NCBI GenBank assembly: GCA_023419995.1
Contig: JAEZXF010000473.1
Location: forward strand, 1-6,267
DNA: 6,267 nt
Origin: Pseudomonadota bacterium
GTDB taxonomy: Bacteria; Pseudomonadota; Alphaproteobacteria; Rhizobiales; Rhizobiaceae
Direction: 5' to 3'
The translations under genes and the position numbers were made by a program. Shown one piece after another: positions 5,881 through 6,267 of the stretch; positions within the stretch are counted from its first letter, which is position 1, and each line of letters opens with the position of its first letter. A model generated the notes under the pieces. That model ran no database searches and was not told where the DNA came from. It saw nothing but the letters and a program-made list of their open reading frames with translations.

Positions 5881-6267
5881 ATGGCGACGGACAAACTCAG
5901 CGATGTGGCGCTGCGATCGATCAAGCCGCGCGACAAACAATTCAAGCTTTCGGACGGCGGCGGCCTGTTCCTGCTCGTGAACCCGAACGGCAGCCGCTTG
6001 TGGCGACTTGCCTATCGGTTCGGCGGTCGCCAAAAGGCGCTCGCTCTCGGTTCATACCCGGCGACGTCGCTTTCCGAAGCGCGGGAAGCCCGCAGGAAAG
6101 CAAAGGGGCTTCTCGAGGCCGGCACAGATCCAGGCCAGGAGAAGAAGAAGCGCAAAGCCGCCGTCAGGGCTGCAGAAGAGGCCGCAGAGAACACCTTTGC
6201 CGCTGTCGCGGAAAAGTATCTTACCAAGGCGGAAAAGGAAGGGCGGGCAGCCGTCACAATCGGCAAG
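5881..6267 (+). CDS. P4-type tyrosine recombinase/integrase (3' partial)
   Basis: The first 129 residues of a site-specific recombinase; the frame is still open at the window end. The visible part is the N-terminal arm-DNA-binding domain of the P4/DUF4102 family: a short lead, ALRSIKPRDKQFKLSDGGGL (10-29), LLVNPNGSRLWRLAYRF (31-47), then the strand-turn LALGSYPATSLSEAREA (54-70) and a Lys/Arg-rich linker (86-96). From about 105 (NTFAAVAEKYL) the core-binding domain begins. The catalytic Arg, His-x-x-Arg and Tyr lie beyond the window, so activity cannot be judged. ATG 5881 gives the usual family N-terminus; in-frame ATGs at 5854 and 5836 would add 9 or 15 residues, and none has a strong Shine-Dalgarno. 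Its position directly after a tRNA, pointing into lower-GC DNA, fits an island or prophage integrase. Codon use is less GC-biased than in the upstream genes, in line with transfer. Confidence 0.93.
   Translation, partial: MATDKLSDVALRSIKPRDKQFKLSDGGGLFLLVNPNGSRLWRLAYRFGGRQKALALGSYPATSLSEAREARRKAKGLLEAGTDPGQEKKKRKAAVRAAEEAAENTFAAVAEKYLTKAEKEGRAAVTIGK

Noticed and set aside
5647..6033. Minus-strand open frame of 128 codons ending in a TRTRDPIITNDVLYQLS-like tail
   Set aside because: The tail is the tRNA-Thr read antisense, a well-known false protein signature, and the rest opposes the integrase start.

Overview
The window is strongly GC-rich (around 70% by eye until the last ~550 bases). Its gene order, znuA divergent from znuC-znuB-zur with a Zur box between them, is typical of Alphaproteobacteria, most likely Hyphomicrobiales (Rhizobiales). 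No genus can be named from the sequence alone.

Layout. (1) 3-2057, plus strand: the 3' three-quarters of a Pat/PatZ-like protein, an NDP-forming acyl-CoA synthetase module fused to a C-terminal GNAT acetyltransferase. Its N-terminus lies outside the window. (2) 2058-2094: a very short convergent gap with a G-run and a hairpin. (3) 2095-4293, minus strand: znuC, znuB and zur in a tightly overlapping operon (11-nt and 4-nt overlaps). (4) 4294-4460: the divergent control region, with a good alphaproteobacterial-type Zur box at 4346-4363 and a weaker look-alike abutting it. (5) 4461-5507, plus strand: znuA. (6) 5508-5640: a short spacer with a plausible tRNA promoter. (7) 5641-5716: tRNA-Thr (anticodon CGT) with an encoded CCA end. 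(8) 5717-5880: a repeat-bearing, less GC-rich spacer. (9) 5881 to the window end: the first 129 codons of a P4-type tyrosine integrase.

Function. ZnuA binds zinc in the periplasm, ZnuB forms the membrane channel and ZnuC supplies ATP hydrolysis. Zur senses cytosolic zinc and, when zinc-loaded, should repress both divergent units, its own operon included. ZnuA has a long His/Asp-rich loop and ZnuC a His-rich C-terminal tail, so candidate zinc-buffering segments sit on both sides of the membrane.

The tRNA-Thr followed by an integrase running away from it, together with a visible drop in GC, marks what looks like the left end of an integrated genomic island whose cargo lies beyond the window. 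I see no clearly undescribed system inside the window. The most promising leads are the island boundary with its repeats, the paired operator-like sites, and the retained active-site histidine in the Pat-like protein.
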